Shown here: positions 51,365 through 63,976 of the stretch, in pieces
Layout: every line of letters begins with the position of its first letter
Position numbering within the stretch: position 1 is the first letter of the stretch
Origin: Actinospineispora spinosispora DSM 44797
Lineage (GTDB): Bacteria; Actinomycetota; Actinomycetes; Mycobacteriales; Pseudonocardiaceae
DNA: 64,000 bases
Direction of reading: 5' to 3'
Assembly (NCBI RefSeq): GCF_000429025.1
Contig: NZ_KE386835.1
Coordinates: forward strand, 485,634 to 549,633
Program-made: the position numbers and the translations under genes
The notes under the pieces: model-generated
What the model saw: the letters and a program-made list of their open reading frames with translations, nothing else
Told to the model about the DNA's origin: nothing
Databases searched by the model: none

Positions 51365-51904
51365 TTACTTACCCGTCTTTCCGACCTTGCGCCGGATGTT
51401 CTCGCCGGCGTAGCGCACGCCCTTGCCCTTGTACGGGTCCGGCTTGCGCAGCTTGCGGATGTTCGCGGCGATCTCGCCGACCAGCTGCTTGTCGATGCCC
51501 TGCACCGAGAAGCGGGTCGGGTTCTCCACCACGAAGGTGATGCCCTCGGGCGCGGTCACCGTGACGGGGTGGCTGTAGCCGAGCGCGAACTCGAGAGTGG
51601 AACCCTTGAGCGCGACGCGGTAGCCGACGCCGTGGATTTCCATCTTCTTCTCGTAGCCGGCGGTGACGCCGACGACCAGGTTGTTCACGAGCGAACGCGA
51701 CAGCCCGTGCATGGCCCGGCTACGACGCTCGTCGTCCGGACGCGAGACGCGAATGGTCCCGTCGTCGTCGCGGCCGATCGTGATCGGCTCGACGAGAGTG
51801 TGCGAGAGAGTGCCCTTGGGACCCTTGACGGTCACCTTCTGGCCCTCGATCGAAACGTCCACGCCGTTCGGTACGGCGACTGGGAGCTTTCCAATACGTG
51901 ACAT
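51365..51904 (-). CDS. rplF: 50S ribosomal protein L6
   Basis: 179 residues, two homologous domains, with MSRIGKLPVAVPNGVDV at the start and the conserved GVRYAGENIRRKVGK at the C-terminus. It lies near the sarcin-ricin loop and the factor-binding site. Confidence 0.98.
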   Translation of the reverse strand: MSRIGKLPVAVPNGVDVSIEGQKVTVKGPKGTLSHTLVEPITIGRDDDGTIRVSRPDDERRSRAMHGLSRSLVNNLVVGVTAGYEKKMEIHGVGYRVALKGSTLEFALGYSHPVTVTAPEGITFVVENPTRFSVQGIDKQLVGEIAANIRKLRKPDPYKGKGVRYAGENIRRKVGKTGK

Positions 51905-51916
51905 GTCCCCGGTCCC

Positions 51917-52315
51917 TTACCAGACGAAGGCGAGGACTTCCCCGCCCACTCCACGCATGCTCGCCTGCCGGTCGGTCATCAGACCGCCGGACGTCGAGAT
52001 GATTGCCACCCCGAGACCGCCGAGGACCTTGGGCAGGTTGGTCGACTTCGCGTACACCCGGAGACCGGGCTTGGACACTCGGCGAACGCCCGCAATGCTG
52101 CGCTCCCGGTTCCGCCCGTACTTCAGGTCGATCACCAACGAGCGGCCGACCTCGGCCGCTTCGGTGTTGAACGAGGCGATGTAGCCCTCACGCTGGAGGA
52201 TCTCCGCAATTGCCACCTTCAGCTTGGAATGCGGCATCACGACCTGGTCGTGGTACGCGGAGTTCGCGTTGCGCAGACGCGTGAGCATGTCTGCGATCGG
52301 GTCGGTCATCGTCAT
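51917..52315 (-). CDS. rpsH: 30S ribosomal protein S8
   Basis: 132 residues, full length, with DPIADMLTRLRNANSAYHD at the start and a C-terminal SVSTSGG-like segment (ISTSGGLMTDRQA). S8 binds the central domain of 16S rRNA and in many bacteria also represses the spc operon. Confidence 0.98.
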   Translation of the reverse strand: MTMTDPIADMLTRLRNANSAYHDQVVMPHSKLKVAIAEILQREGYIASFNTEAAEVGRSLVIDLKYGRNRERSIAGVRRVSKPGLRVYAKSTNLPKVLGGLGVAIISTSGGLMTDRQASMRGVGGEVLAFVW

Positions 52316-52390
52316 GGTGACCCCGTCACCTCTCTCATCGTGGTTCCCCTCCCGGGGCCTGCGACGGTCAGCTTGCTTGTGAAGTCGCCC

Positions 52391-52576
52391 TTACCAGGAC
52401 GACTTGGAAACTCCGGGCAGTTCGCCCCGGTGCGCCATCTCGCGCACACAGATACGGCACAGCCCGAACTTGCGCAGCACCGCGCGGGCACGCCCGCAAC
52501 GCTGGCAACGCGTGTAGCCGCGCACCGCGAACTTCGGCTTGCGCGCGGCCTTGATAACCAGACCCGTCTTGGCCAT
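52391..52576 (-). CDS. rpsN: 30S ribosomal protein S14, zinc-binding type
   Basis: 61 residues, the short form with Cys24, Cys27, Cys40 and Cys43 binding zinc. A longer zinc-free paralogue is often present elsewhere in actinobacteria. It lies between rplE and rpsH. Confidence 0.97.
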   Translation of the reverse strand: MAKTGLVIKAARKPKFAVRGYTRCQRCGRARAVLRKFGLCRICVREMAHRGELPGVSKSSW

Positions 52577-52581
52577 CGCGG

Positions 52582-53163
52582 TCAGCTCTCCTTGAAGGGG
52601 AAGCCCAGGAACTTCAGCAGCGCCCGGCCCTCCTCATTGGTGTTGGCGGACGTGACGACCGTGATGTCCATGCCGCGAGGCCGGTCGATCGAGTCCGGGT
52701 CGATCTCGTGGAACATCGACTGCTCGTTGAGACCGAACGTGTAGTTGCCGTTGCCGTCGAACTGCTTCGGCGACAGGCCGCGGAAGTCGCGGATACGCGG
52801 CAACGCGATCGTCAGCAGCCGGTCCAGGAACTCCCACATGCGGTCGCCGCGCAGGGTGACCCGCGCGCCGATCGGCATGCCCTCACGGAGCTTGAACTGG
52901 GCGATCGACTTGGTGGCCTTGCGGATCTCCGGGCGCTGCCCGGTGATCGTCGCCAGGTCGGTGACCGCGCCGTTGATCAGCTTCGAGTCACGGGCCGCGT
53001 CTCCGACACCCATGTTCACGACGACCTTCACGACGCCGGGAATCTGCATCGGGTTGCCGTACTCGAACTTCTCCTGCAGCTGCTTCGCGATCTCTTCGCG
53101 GTAGCGGGCCTTGAGCCGCGGGATGTCAACAGCGGTAGCCTCGTCGGTAACAGACGAAGTCAT
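52582..53163 (-). CDS. rplE: 50S ribosomal protein L5
   Basis: 193 residues, full length, with VVVNMGVGDAARDSK and the conserved FDGNGNYTFGLNEQ and ITVVTSANTNEEGRALL. It binds 5S rRNA and contacts P-site tRNA. It starts one base after rplX. Confidence 0.98.
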   Translation of the reverse strand: MTSSVTDEATAVDIPRLKARYREEIAKQLQEKFEYGNPMQIPGVVKVVVNMGVGDAARDSKLINGAVTDLATITGQRPEIRKATKSIAQFKLREGMPIGARVTLRGDRMWEFLDRLLTIALPRIRDFRGLSPKQFDGNGNYTFGLNEQSMFHEIDPDSIDRPRGMDITVVTSANTNEEGRALLKFLGFPFKES

Positions 53164-53164
53164 C

Positions 53165-53491
53165 TCACAGCTCCTTTCCGCTGGTGCGAGCGACGCGGAC
53201 GCGACGGACCTTGCCGTCCTCGCCCTTCACTTCCTTCTTACCGATCCGGGTCGGCTTGCCGTCCGGATCGACGACCTGCACGTTGGACACGTGGATCGCG
53301 GCCTCCTGGGTCACGATCCCGCCGGACTGCGCACCACGCTGGGTGGTGGTGACCCGGGTGTGCTTCTTGATGCGGTTGACGCCTTCGACGAGAACGCGGT
53401 CGTTGTCGGGATAGGCCTGGATGACCTTGCCCTTCGCGCCCTTGTCCTTGCCGGCGATCACCACGACGGTGTCGCCCTTCTTGACCTTCAT
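53165..53491 (-). CDS. rplX: 50S ribosomal protein L24
   Basis: 108 residues: KVKKGDTVVVIAGKDKGAKG is the KOW motif, and GIVTQEAAIHVSNVQVVDP follows. The ATG at 53491 is the family start; the longer open frame is a shadow of rplN. One of the first proteins in 50S assembly. Confidence 0.97.
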   Translation of the reverse strand: MKVKKGDTVVVIAGKDKGAKGKVIQAYPDNDRVLVEGVNRIKKHTRVTTTQRGAQSGGIVTQEAAIHVSNVQVVDPDGKPTRIGKKEVKGEDGKVRRVRVARTSGKEL

Positions 53492-53493
53492 GA

Positions 53494-53862
53494 CTACAAA
53501 ACCTCCGGCGCGAGCGAGATGATTCGCATGAACCTCTTGTCGCGCAGCTCGCGGCCAACCGGACCGAAGATCCGGGTGCCCCGGGGCTCGTTGTCCGCCT
53601 TGATCAGCACGGCGGCGTTCTCGTCGAACCGGATGTACGAGCCGTCCGGGCGACGCTTCTCCTTGACCGTGCGCACTACGACGGCCTTCACCACGTCGCC
53701 GCGCTTCACGCCGGCGCCCGGGATGGCGTCCTTCACCGTGGCGACGATGATGTCGCCGATCCCGGCGTAGCGGCGCGCCGATCCACCGAGCACCCGGATG
53801 CACAGGATTTCCTTGGCACCGGTGTTGTCGGCGACGCGCAGTCGCGATTCCTGCTGGATCAT
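53494..53862 (-). CDS. rplN: 50S ribosomal protein L14
   Basis: 122 residues, full length: IQQESRLRVADNTGAKEILC, then GDVVKAVVVRT and GTRIFGPVGRELR. It forms bridge B5/B8 contacts with 16S rRNA. It is followed by rplX after two bases. Confidence 0.98.
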   Translation of the reverse strand: MIQQESRLRVADNTGAKEILCIRVLGGSARRYAGIGDIIVATVKDAIPGAGVKRGDVVKAVVVRTVKEKRRPDGSYIRFDENAAVLIKADNEPRGTRIFGPVGRELRDKRFMRIISLAPEVL

Positions 53863-53865
53863 GGC

Positions 53866-54147
53866 TTACTTCGCCTTCTCGAGGATCTCGACGAGACGCC
53901 AGCGCTTGGTCGCCGACAGCGGACGAGTCTCCATCAGCCGGACGCGGTCACCGACGCCGGCGGTGTTCGCCTCGTCGTGCGCCTTGACCTTGCTGGTACG
54001 GCGGATCACCTTGCCGTAGAGCGGGTGCTTGACCCGGTCTTCCACGGACACGACGATCGTCTTGTCCATCTTGTCCGACACCACGAGGCCCTCACGGACC
54101 TTGCGGTAACCCCGGGTCTCCACCGGGGTGGCCGTCTCTTCACTCAT
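53866..54147 (-). CDS. rpsQ: 30S ribosomal protein S17
   Basis: 93 residues: KVREGLVVSDKMDKTIVVSV, then VKAHDEANTAGVGDRVRLME. The ATG at 54147 is chosen because AAAGGAA precedes it. An upstream ATG (54186) that overlaps the rpmC stop would add 13 residues. Confidence 0.96.
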   Translation of the reverse strand: MSEETATPVETRGYRKVREGLVVSDKMDKTIVVSVEDRVKHPLYGKVIRRTSKVKAHDEANTAGVGDRVRLMETRPLSATKRWRLVEILEKAK

Positions 54148-54182
54148 GCTGAGTTCCTTTTCCGACCGCTCGGCCGCGGCGC

Positions 54183-54431
54183 TCATGCCGCGCCTTCATC
54201 GTCAATCGGTGCGGCCGAGAGGCCCAGCTCGCGCTCGCGCATGACCGTGTAGACCCGCGCGATGTCGTGCCGGACGGTACGCAGCCGCCGGTTGTTGTCC
54301 AGCTGCCCGGTGGCCATCTGGAAGCGGAGGTTGAACAGCTCCTCCTTGGACTCCCGCAGCCGGAGCACCAACTCTTCGTTGGTCAGCTCGCGCAGCTCCG
54401 ACGCGTTGGTCCCGATCCCGGAACCTGCCAT
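54183..54431 (-). CDS. rpmC: 50S ribosomal protein L29
   Basis: 82 residues, a two-helix protein with LRESKEELFNLRFQMATGQL and RTVRHDIARVYTVMRERE. It sits at the peptide tunnel exit, a docking site for trigger factor and SRP. It overlaps rplP by one base. Confidence 0.97.
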   Translation of the reverse strand: MAGSGIGTNASELRELTNEELVLRLRESKEELFNLRFQMATGQLDNNRRLRTVRHDIARVYTVMRERELGLSAAPIDDEGAA

Positions 54432-54850
54432 CAGAACTCACCACCTTCACGCGTCACGATGCGGCACTTCATCGGCAGTTTGTGGATTGCACGACGCAGT
54501 GCCTCGCGCGCCGTCTGCTCGCTCGGGTAGCTCATCTCGAACATCACACGACCGGGCTTGACGTTGGCAACCCAGTACTCCGGGGTGCCCTTACCGGAAC
54601 CCATGCGGGTTTCCGCCGGCTTCTTGGTGAGCGGCCGGTCCGGGAAGATGTTGATCCACACCTTGCCACCACGGCGGATGTGCCGGGTGATGGCGATACG
54701 TGCGGACTCGATCTGCCGGTTGGTCACGTAGGCGGGCTCGAGGGCCTGGATACCGAAGTCGCCGAAGGTGACTCGGGTTCCGCCCTTGGCCGCGCCGCTA
54801 CGACCGGGGTGGTGCTGCTTGCGGTGCTTGACCTTACGAGGCATCAACAT
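54431..54850 (-). CDS. rplP: 50S ribosomal protein L16
   Basis: 139 residues, full length, with MLMPRKVKHRKQHHPGRSG and the conserved GGKVWINIFPDRPLTKKPAE. It helps position A-site tRNA and is a known evernimicin-resistance site. Confidence 0.98.
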   Translation of the reverse strand: MLMPRKVKHRKQHHPGRSGAAKGGTRVTFGDFGIQALEPAYVTNRQIESARIAITRHIRRGGKVWINIFPDRPLTKKPAETRMGSGKGTPEYWVANVKPGRVMFEMSYPSEQTAREALRRAIHKLPMKCRIVTREGGEF

Positions 54851-54854
54851 GGCT

Positions 54855-55684
<830 letters not shown>

Positions 55685-55685
<1 letters not shown>

Positions 55686-56119
55686 TAGCGGGTCCTTCCC
55701 TTCGCGCCGGAGCGGGCCTGCTTCTGCTGCGACCTGCGCAGCGTGTCGGGCCGCGACTCGAGCTCGACCGTGATGTGGCTGGTGCGCTTACGAATCCGGT
55801 AGGCACGTCCCTGGGCACGTGGCCGGATGCGCGGCAGCGTCTTGCCCTCGTCCACGTAGGCCGTGGCGATCACGAGGGAGTCGCGGTCCAGCGACAGGTT
55901 GTGCTCGGCGTTGGCGATCGCGCTCTCCACGACCTTGTACACCGGCTCGCTGGCAGCGTGCTCGTCGAACCTCAGAACCGTCAGGGCGTCCACAGCACGC
56001 TGGCCACGAACCAGGTCGATGACGCGTCGAACCTTCCGAGGGCTCATCCGGACGTGCCGGGCCCGCGCGACCGCGCGCACCGGCTCGGTGCCGGTGGTCT
56101 CCTGGCTGGTCTCAGCCAT
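55685..56119 (-). CDS. rplV: 50S ribosomal protein L22
   Basis: 144 residues, with ARARHVRMSPRKVRRVIDLV and the long beta-hairpin (RIRPRAQGRAYRIRKRTSH) that lines the exit tunnel and affects macrolide sensitivity. The ATG at 56119 has GAGG five bases upstream; a GTG eight codons earlier is possible. Confidence 0.96.
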
Positions 56120-56177
56120 CTCTTCCTCAGCTTCCTTCTTCACCGCAGTTCGGGGTGACAGCGATTAGCCACCCGCG

Positions 56178-56459
56178 TTAGCGGCGGCGGGCCCTGCGGT
56201 CGTCCTTGATGTGGCCCCGGAACGTACGCGTCGGGGCAAACTCGCCGAGCTTGTGCCCGACCATCGACTCCGAGACGAACACCGGTACGTGCTTGCGTCC
56301 GTCGTGCACCGCGATCGTGTGCCCGATCATGTCCGGGATGATCGTGGAGCGACGGGACCAAGTCCTGATCACCGTCTTCTTGCCCGACTCGTTGAGAACG
56401 TCCACCTTCTTGAGCAGGTGGTCGTCCACGAACGGGCCCTTCTTCAGGCTGCGTGGCAT
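56178..56459 (-). CDS. rpsS: 30S ribosomal protein S19
   Basis: 93 residues, full length: MPRSLKKGPFVDDHLLKKVD at the start and KLGEFAPTRTFRGH near the end. It lies in the head of the small subunit near S13. Confidence 0.98.
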   Translation of the reverse strand: MPRSLKKGPFVDDHLLKKVDVLNESGKKTVIRTWSRRSTIIPDMIGHTIAVHDGRKHVPVFVSESMVGHKLGEFAPTRTFRGHIKDDRRARRR

Positions 56460-56474
56460 TTCTTACCTCCCTGC

Positions 56475-57308
56475 TCAGCGCTTCTTGCCGGTACGACGCC
56501 GGCGGACGATCAACTTGTCACTTGGCTTGTTCTTGCGGGTACGGCCCTCGGGCTTACCAGCCGGGTTCACCGGGTGGCGACCACCGGAGGTCTTACCCTC
56601 ACCACCACCGTGCGGGTGGTCGACCGGGTTCATGGCGACACCACGGACGGTCGGGCGCTTGCCCTTCCATCGCATACGGCCTGCCTTGCCCCAGTTGATG
56701 TTGGACTGCTCGGCGTTGCCCACCTCGCCGACGGTGGCGCGGCAGCGCACGTCGACGTTGCGGATTTCACCGGAGGGCATACGCAGCTGCGCGTACGGCC
56801 CTTCCTTGGCGACCAACTGCACCCTGGCGCCGGCCGACCGCGCCATCTTCGCGCCGCCACCGGGGCGGAGCTCGATCGCGTGGATCACGGTGCCGGTCGG
56901 GATGTTGCGCATCGGCAGGTTGTTGCCGACCTTGATGTCGGCCTTCGGGCCGGCCTCGACCATGTCGCCCTGCTTGAGCTTCGAGGGCGCGATGATGTAG
57001 CGCTTCTCGCCGTCGACGTAGTGCAGCAGTGCGATCCGGCTGGTCCGGTTCGGGTCGTACTCGATGTGAGCGACCTTGGCCGGAATGCCGTCCTTGTCCG
57101 CCCGACGGAAGTCGATCAGACGGTAGGCACGCTTGTGACCGCCGCCCTTGTGCCGGGTGGTGATCTTCCCGTGCGCGTTACGTCCACCCGTGCTGTGCAG
57201 CGGACGGATCAGCGACTTCTCCGGCGTCGATCGAGTGATCTCAGCGAAGTCGGAGACGCTTGAGCCGCGCCGGCCGGGTGTAGTCGGCTTGTGCTTACGA
57301 ATGCCCAT
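56475..57308 (-). CDS. rplB: 50S ribosomal protein L2
   Basis: 277 residues, full length, with an OB-like and an SH3-like domain and the conserved C-terminal RGVAMNPVDHPHGGGEG that contains the His near the peptidyl transferase centre. Confidence 0.98.
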   Translation of the reverse strand: MGIRKHKPTTPGRRGSSVSDFAEITRSTPEKSLIRPLHSTGGRNAHGKITTRHKGGGHKRAYRLIDFRRADKDGIPAKVAHIEYDPNRTSRIALLHYVDGEKRYIIAPSKLKQGDMVEAGPKADIKVGNNLPMRNIPTGTVIHAIELRPGGGAKMARSAGARVQLVAKEGPYAQLRMPSGEIRNVDVRCRATVGEVGNAEQSNINWGKAGRMRWKGKRPTVRGVAMNPVDHPHGGGEGKTSGGRHPVNPAGKPEGRTRKNKPSDKLIVRRRRTGKKR

Positions 57309-57321
57309 GGTTACTCCTCCC

Positions 57322-57621
57322 TCAGCTAGCCGGTCCGCCGAAGATCTCGATCGGGTTGCTCTCCGGGGAGAGCGTCACGATCGCGCGCTTCGTGTCCTTA
57401 CGCTTGCCGAACCCGCTGCGGGTGCGCTTGCGCTTACCCGGCCGGTTCAGCGTGTTGACGCTGGTGACCTTGACCTTGAACACCTTCTGCACGGCGATCT
57501 TGATCTCGGTCTTGTTCGCGCTCTTGGGTACCAGGAAGGTGTACTGGCGCTCTTCGAGCAGCCCGTAGCTCTTCTCCGAGACCACCGGCGCGATCAGTAC
57601 ATCGCGCGGGTCGGGGATCAC
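57322..57621 (-). CDS. rplW: 50S ribosomal protein L23
   Basis: 99 residues: DPRDVLIAPVVSEKSYGLLE, then LVPKSANKTEIKIAVQKVF and the basic loop RPGKRKRTRSGFGKRKD. It is the main docking site for trigger factor and SRP at the tunnel exit. It overlaps rplD by four bases. Confidence 0.98.
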   Translation of the reverse strand: MIPDPRDVLIAPVVSEKSYGLLEERQYTFLVPKSANKTEIKIAVQKVFKVKVTSVNTLNRPGKRKRTRSGFGKRKDTKRAIVTLSPESNPIEIFGGPAS

Positions 57622-58304
57622 TTGCTCTCCTCCGTAACCTCTGCCGAGCTGGCCGAGGCCTTCGCGGAACGGCGGGTCTTGACCGGGCCGTCCAGGAAGG
57701 TCTTCAGCGCGTCGGCTGTGAACACCACGTCGTCGTTGACCAGCACGTCGTACGTGTTCAGCTGGTCCGGCGCGATCACGTGGATGCTCGCCAGGTTGCG
57801 CAGGCTCTTCCAGCCGACCTCGTCGTCACGACCGACGACGACCAGCACCCGGGGGCGCTCGCTCAACTTGGCGATCGCGGCGCGCGCGATCTTGGTCGAT
57901 GGCACGTCGCCGTCGACGAGACCGGCGAGCACGTGCACCCGGCCGTTGCGAGCCCGATCGGAGAGCGCACCGCGCAGCGCGGCCTGCTTCATCTTCTTCG
58001 GGGTCTTCTGCGCGTAGTCACGCGGCTGCGGGCCGTGAACGACGCCACCGCCGGTGAACTGCGGCGCGCGAGTCGAACCCTGACGGGCGCGACCGGTGCC
58101 CTTCTGGCGGTAGGGCTTCGCGCCACCGCCACGGACCTCGCCGCGGGTCTTCGCCTTGTGCGTGCCCTGGCGCGCGGCGGCCAGCTGGGCCACCACGACC
58201 TGGTGCAGCAGCGGCTTGTTCTCCGCTACGTCGAACACCGAGTCGGGCAGGTCCACCGAACCATCGGTGCCACCGCCAGGCTTGTGAATGTCCACGCTCG
58301 TCAT
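57618..58304 (-). CDS. rplD: 50S ribosomal protein L4
   Basis: 228 residues. The extended tunnel loop (KTRGEVRGGGAKPYRQKGTG) is wild-type looking, a site of macrolide-resistance changes. In E. coli L4 represses its own S10 operon. It overlaps both rplC and rplW by four bases. Confidence 0.98.
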   Translation of the reverse strand: MTSVDIHKPGGGTDGSVDLPDSVFDVAENKPLLHQVVVAQLAAARQGTHKAKTRGEVRGGGAKPYRQKGTGRARQGSTRAPQFTGGGVVHGPQPRDYAQKTPKKMKQAALRGALSDRARNGRVHVLAGLVDGDVPSTKIARAAIAKLSERPRVLVVVGRDDEVGWKSLRNLASIHVIAPDQLNTYDVLVNDDVVFTADALKTFLDGPVKTRRSAKASASSAEVTEESK

Positions 58305-58969
58305 GCCGTCACACCGCCCTTCGCGGCCGACTTGACCAGCACCAGGCCACCCTTGGGGCCGGGAACGGCGCCCTTGATGAGCAGCAGGCCGGAGTCGGCG
58401 TCCACTCGGTGCACGGTCAGGTTCTGGGTGGTTACTCGCTCGTTGCCCATCCGGCCGGCCATCTTCAGACCCTTGAAGACGCGGCCCGGGGTAGCGCAGC
58501 CACCGATGGAGCCGGGCGAACGGTGCTTGCGCTGCACGCCGTGACCGGCACCGAGGCCGGAGAACCCGTGGCGCTTCATGACGCCCGCGGTTCCCTTGCC
58601 CTTGCTGGTGGCGACCACGTCGACCACGGCACCGGTCTCGAAGACCGAGGCGGTGAGCTCCTGGCCGAGCTGGTACTCACCGGCGTCCGTGGTGCGCAGC
58701 TCGACGAGGTGGCGACGCGGGGTCACCCCTGCCTTGCTGAAGTGCCCGGTGACCGGCTTGTTGACGCGGCGCGGGTCGACGGCACCGAACGCCAGCTGGA
58801 CCGCGGTGTAACCGTCGGTCTCCTGGGTACGGATCTGCGTCACGACGCACGGTCCGGCGGCCACGACGGTCACCGGCACGACGCGGTTGTTCTCGTCGAA
58901 CACCTGCGTCATCCCGAGCTTGGTGCCCAGGATGCCCGTCACCTGCTTCTCTGAACTCGACGTATCCAT
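58301..58969 (-). CDS. rplC: 50S ribosomal protein L3
   Basis: 222 residues: GILGTKLGMTQVFDENNRVV, then KGTAGVMKRHGFSGLGAGHG (the loop reaching the peptidyl transferase centre) and GSIGGCATPGRVFKGLKMAG. The ATG at 58969 is chosen; the longer frame runs into rpsJ. Confidence 0.97.
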   Translation of the reverse strand: MDTSSSEKQVTGILGTKLGMTQVFDENNRVVPVTVVAAGPCVVTQIRTQETDGYTAVQLAFGAVDPRRVNKPVTGHFSKAGVTPRRHLVELRTTDAGEYQLGQELTASVFETGAVVDVVATSKGKGTAGVMKRHGFSGLGAGHGVQRKHRSPGSIGGCATPGRVFKGLKMAGRMGNERVTTQNLTVHRVDADSGLLLIKGAVPGPKGGLVLVKSAAKGGVTA

Positions 58970-58979
58970 CTTCGCTGCC

Positions 58980-59285
58980 CTACTGAATGTTGACGTCGAC
59001 GCTGGCCGGGAGGTCGATGCGCATGAGCGCATCCACCGTCTTCGGCGTCGGGTCGACGATGTCGATCAGGCGCTTGTGGGTGCGCATCTCGAAGTGCTCC
59101 CGCGAGTCCTTGTACTTGTGCGGAGAGCGGATGACGCAGTAGATGTTCTTCTCGGTCGGCAGCGGCACCGGCCCTACGACCTTGGCGCCGGTGCGCGTCA
59201 CCGTCTCGACAATCTTGCGAGCGGACGCGTCGATCGCCTCGTGGTCATAGGCCTTGAGCCTGATGCGGATCTTTTGTCCCGCCAT
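58980..59285 (-). CDS. rpsJ: 30S ribosomal protein S10
   Basis: 101 residues, full length: MAGQKIRIRLKAYDHEAIDA at the start and FEMRTHKRLIDIVDPTPKTV near the end. S10 is also the partner of NusB in antitermination. First gene of the S10 cluster. The longer open frame upstream is leader DNA. Confidence 0.98.
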   Translation of the reverse strand: MAGQKIRIRLKAYDHEAIDASARKIVETVTRTGAKVVGPVPLPTEKNIYCVIRSPHKYKDSREHFEMRTHKRLIDIVDPTPKTVDALMRIDLPASVDVNIQ

Positions 59286-59639
59286 GGTGGTCGGCCGTCC
59301 TCTTCTTCCTGCCGCTGCGTGCCTGTCTTGGTCGCGTTGACTGCGGTTTCTCGCCGTTCGCGCCCGGTTGGGCCGCGGACATCGTTCGAGTTGGCCCCGG
59401 TCCACGAGGTCGGGCGTGTCGCGCGCCTTGGCACAAACCTGTGCCCAACTCTTCTCGTTTCAAGGGGGTACTTCGTGGCCCTCCGCGCCGCTCGACTAGC
59501 CGGCTTCGTGCGGTAGACCGCTCATGCCAGGGCCGACCGGCTTTGCACTCACAATCAGCGCACTGCCGATCGGCCCTGGAAGAGCAACCCGTCAAGGATG
59601 CCACACCGAGGTACGGCACCCCAATTCGGGGGTGGTTTC
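59286..59639 (-). promoter_or_regulatory. S10 operon leader and tuf 3' region
   Basis: 354 bases without a gene. Near tuf are two hairpins: CACCCC-N6-GGGGTG (59617-59634) and CCAGGGCCGA/TCGGCCCTGG (59527-59536 with 59570-59579), likely tuf terminators. The remainder (59286-59520) should hold the S10 promoter and leader. No L4-type leader structure was recognised. Confidence 0.5.
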
Positions 59640-60833
<1,194 letters not shown>

Positions 60834-60894
60834 TGCAGGGTCCTCCTGGACTGAGTTTCCTTGTCCGCCGTGCTGACGGCAGGTCTGGTTCTTT

Positions 60895-60934
60895 GGGGTG
60901 GAACCGGGTACGGTACTCGGCCCGGTTCCACCCC
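60895..60934 (-). other. Strong hairpin between fusA and tuf
   Basis: GGGGTGGAACCGGG pairs perfectly with CCCGGTTCCACCCC (14 bp, 12-base loop), 14 bases past the fusA stop. A terminator, attenuator or RNA-processing site that would uncouple tuf levels from the rest of the str operon. Confidence 0.78.
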
Positions 60935-60947
60935 GATGTACTGGGGC

Positions 60948-63047
<2,100 letters not shown>

Positions 63048-63131
63048 GGTCGTGCTCCCCCCTCTCGCGTGGGTGGCTTTACGGGGTGGCCCTCACGGGC
63101 CGGGACTCGGTGGGCGCGGACGGTCGGCCCG

Positions 63132-63602
63132 TCACCACCGGTAGTGCGCGAAGGCCTTGTTCGACTCGGCCATCTTGTGCATGTCCTCACGGCGCTTGAC
63201 CGCGGCACCGAGGCCGTTGCTCGCGTCCAGCAGCTCGTTCATGAGGCGCTCGACCATGGTCTTCTCACGGCGCTGCCGGGCGAAGCTGACCAGCCAGCGC
63301 AGGCCCAGCGTGGTCTGGCGGGTGGGCCGGACCTCGACCGGGACCTGGTAGGTGGCGCCACCGACGCGGCGGCTGCGCACCTCCAGTGCGGGCTTGACGT
63401 TGTCCAGCGCGCGCTTCAGCGTCACCACGGGGTCGGTGCCGGTCTTGTCCTTGGCACCTTCCATGGCGGCGTACACGATCCGCTCTGCGATCGACTTCTT
63501 ACCGTCGACCAGCACCTTGTTGACCAGCTGGGTGACCAGCGGCGAGCTGTACACCGGGTCGGAAATCAGCGGCCGCTTCGGAGCGGGGCCCTTGCGAGGC
63601 AT
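63132..63602 (-). CDS. rpsG: 30S ribosomal protein S7
   Basis: 156 residues, full length: MPRKGPAPKRPLISDPVYSS at the start and AHYRW at the end. It starts head assembly and in E. coli represses the str operon. It overlaps rpsL by one base. Confidence 0.98.
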   Translation of the reverse strand: MPRKGPAPKRPLISDPVYSSPLVTQLVNKVLVDGKKSIAERIVYAAMEGAKDKTGTDPVVTLKRALDNVKPALEVRSRRVGGATYQVPVEVRPTRQTTLGLRWLVSFARQRREKTMVERLMNELLDASNGLGAAVKRREDMHKMAESNKAFAHYRW

Positions 63603-63976
63603 TAGCTCTTCTCCTTCTTCGCGCCGTACTTGCTGCGCGCCTGCTTGCGGTTACGCACACCCTGGGTGTCGAGCGAACCGCGAATGATCTTGTAGCGAAC
63701 ACCGGGCAGGTCCTTCACCCGGCCGCCGCGAACGAGCACGATCGAGTGCTCCTGCAGGTTGTGGCCCTCACCGGGAATGTAGGCGGTGACCTCGATCTGG
63801 CTGCTCAGCCGGACACGGGCGACCTTGCGCAGCGCGGAGTTCGGCTTCTTCGGCGTCGTCGTGTACACGCGCGTGCACACACCGCGACGCTGGGGGCTTT
63901 CCTTCAACGCGGCGGTCTTGGTCTTGGCGACCTTGTCCTCGCGGCCCTTGCGGACCAGCTGCTGGATCGTGGGCAT
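63602..63976 (-). CDS. rpsL: 30S ribosomal protein S12
   Basis: 124 residues, full length. Lys43 (TTPKKPNSALRK) and Lys88 (GRVKDLPGVRYK), the main streptomycin-resistance positions, are both wild type, so the target form is drug sensitive. First gene of rpsL-rpsG-fusA-tuf; its promoter lies beyond the window end. Confidence 0.98.
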   Translation of the reverse strand: MPTIQQLVRKGREDKVAKTKTAALKESPQRRGVCTRVYTTTPKKPNSALRKVARVRLSSQIEVTAYIPGEGHNLQEHSIVLVRGGRVKDLPGVRYKIIRGSLDTQGVRNRKQARSKYGAKKEKS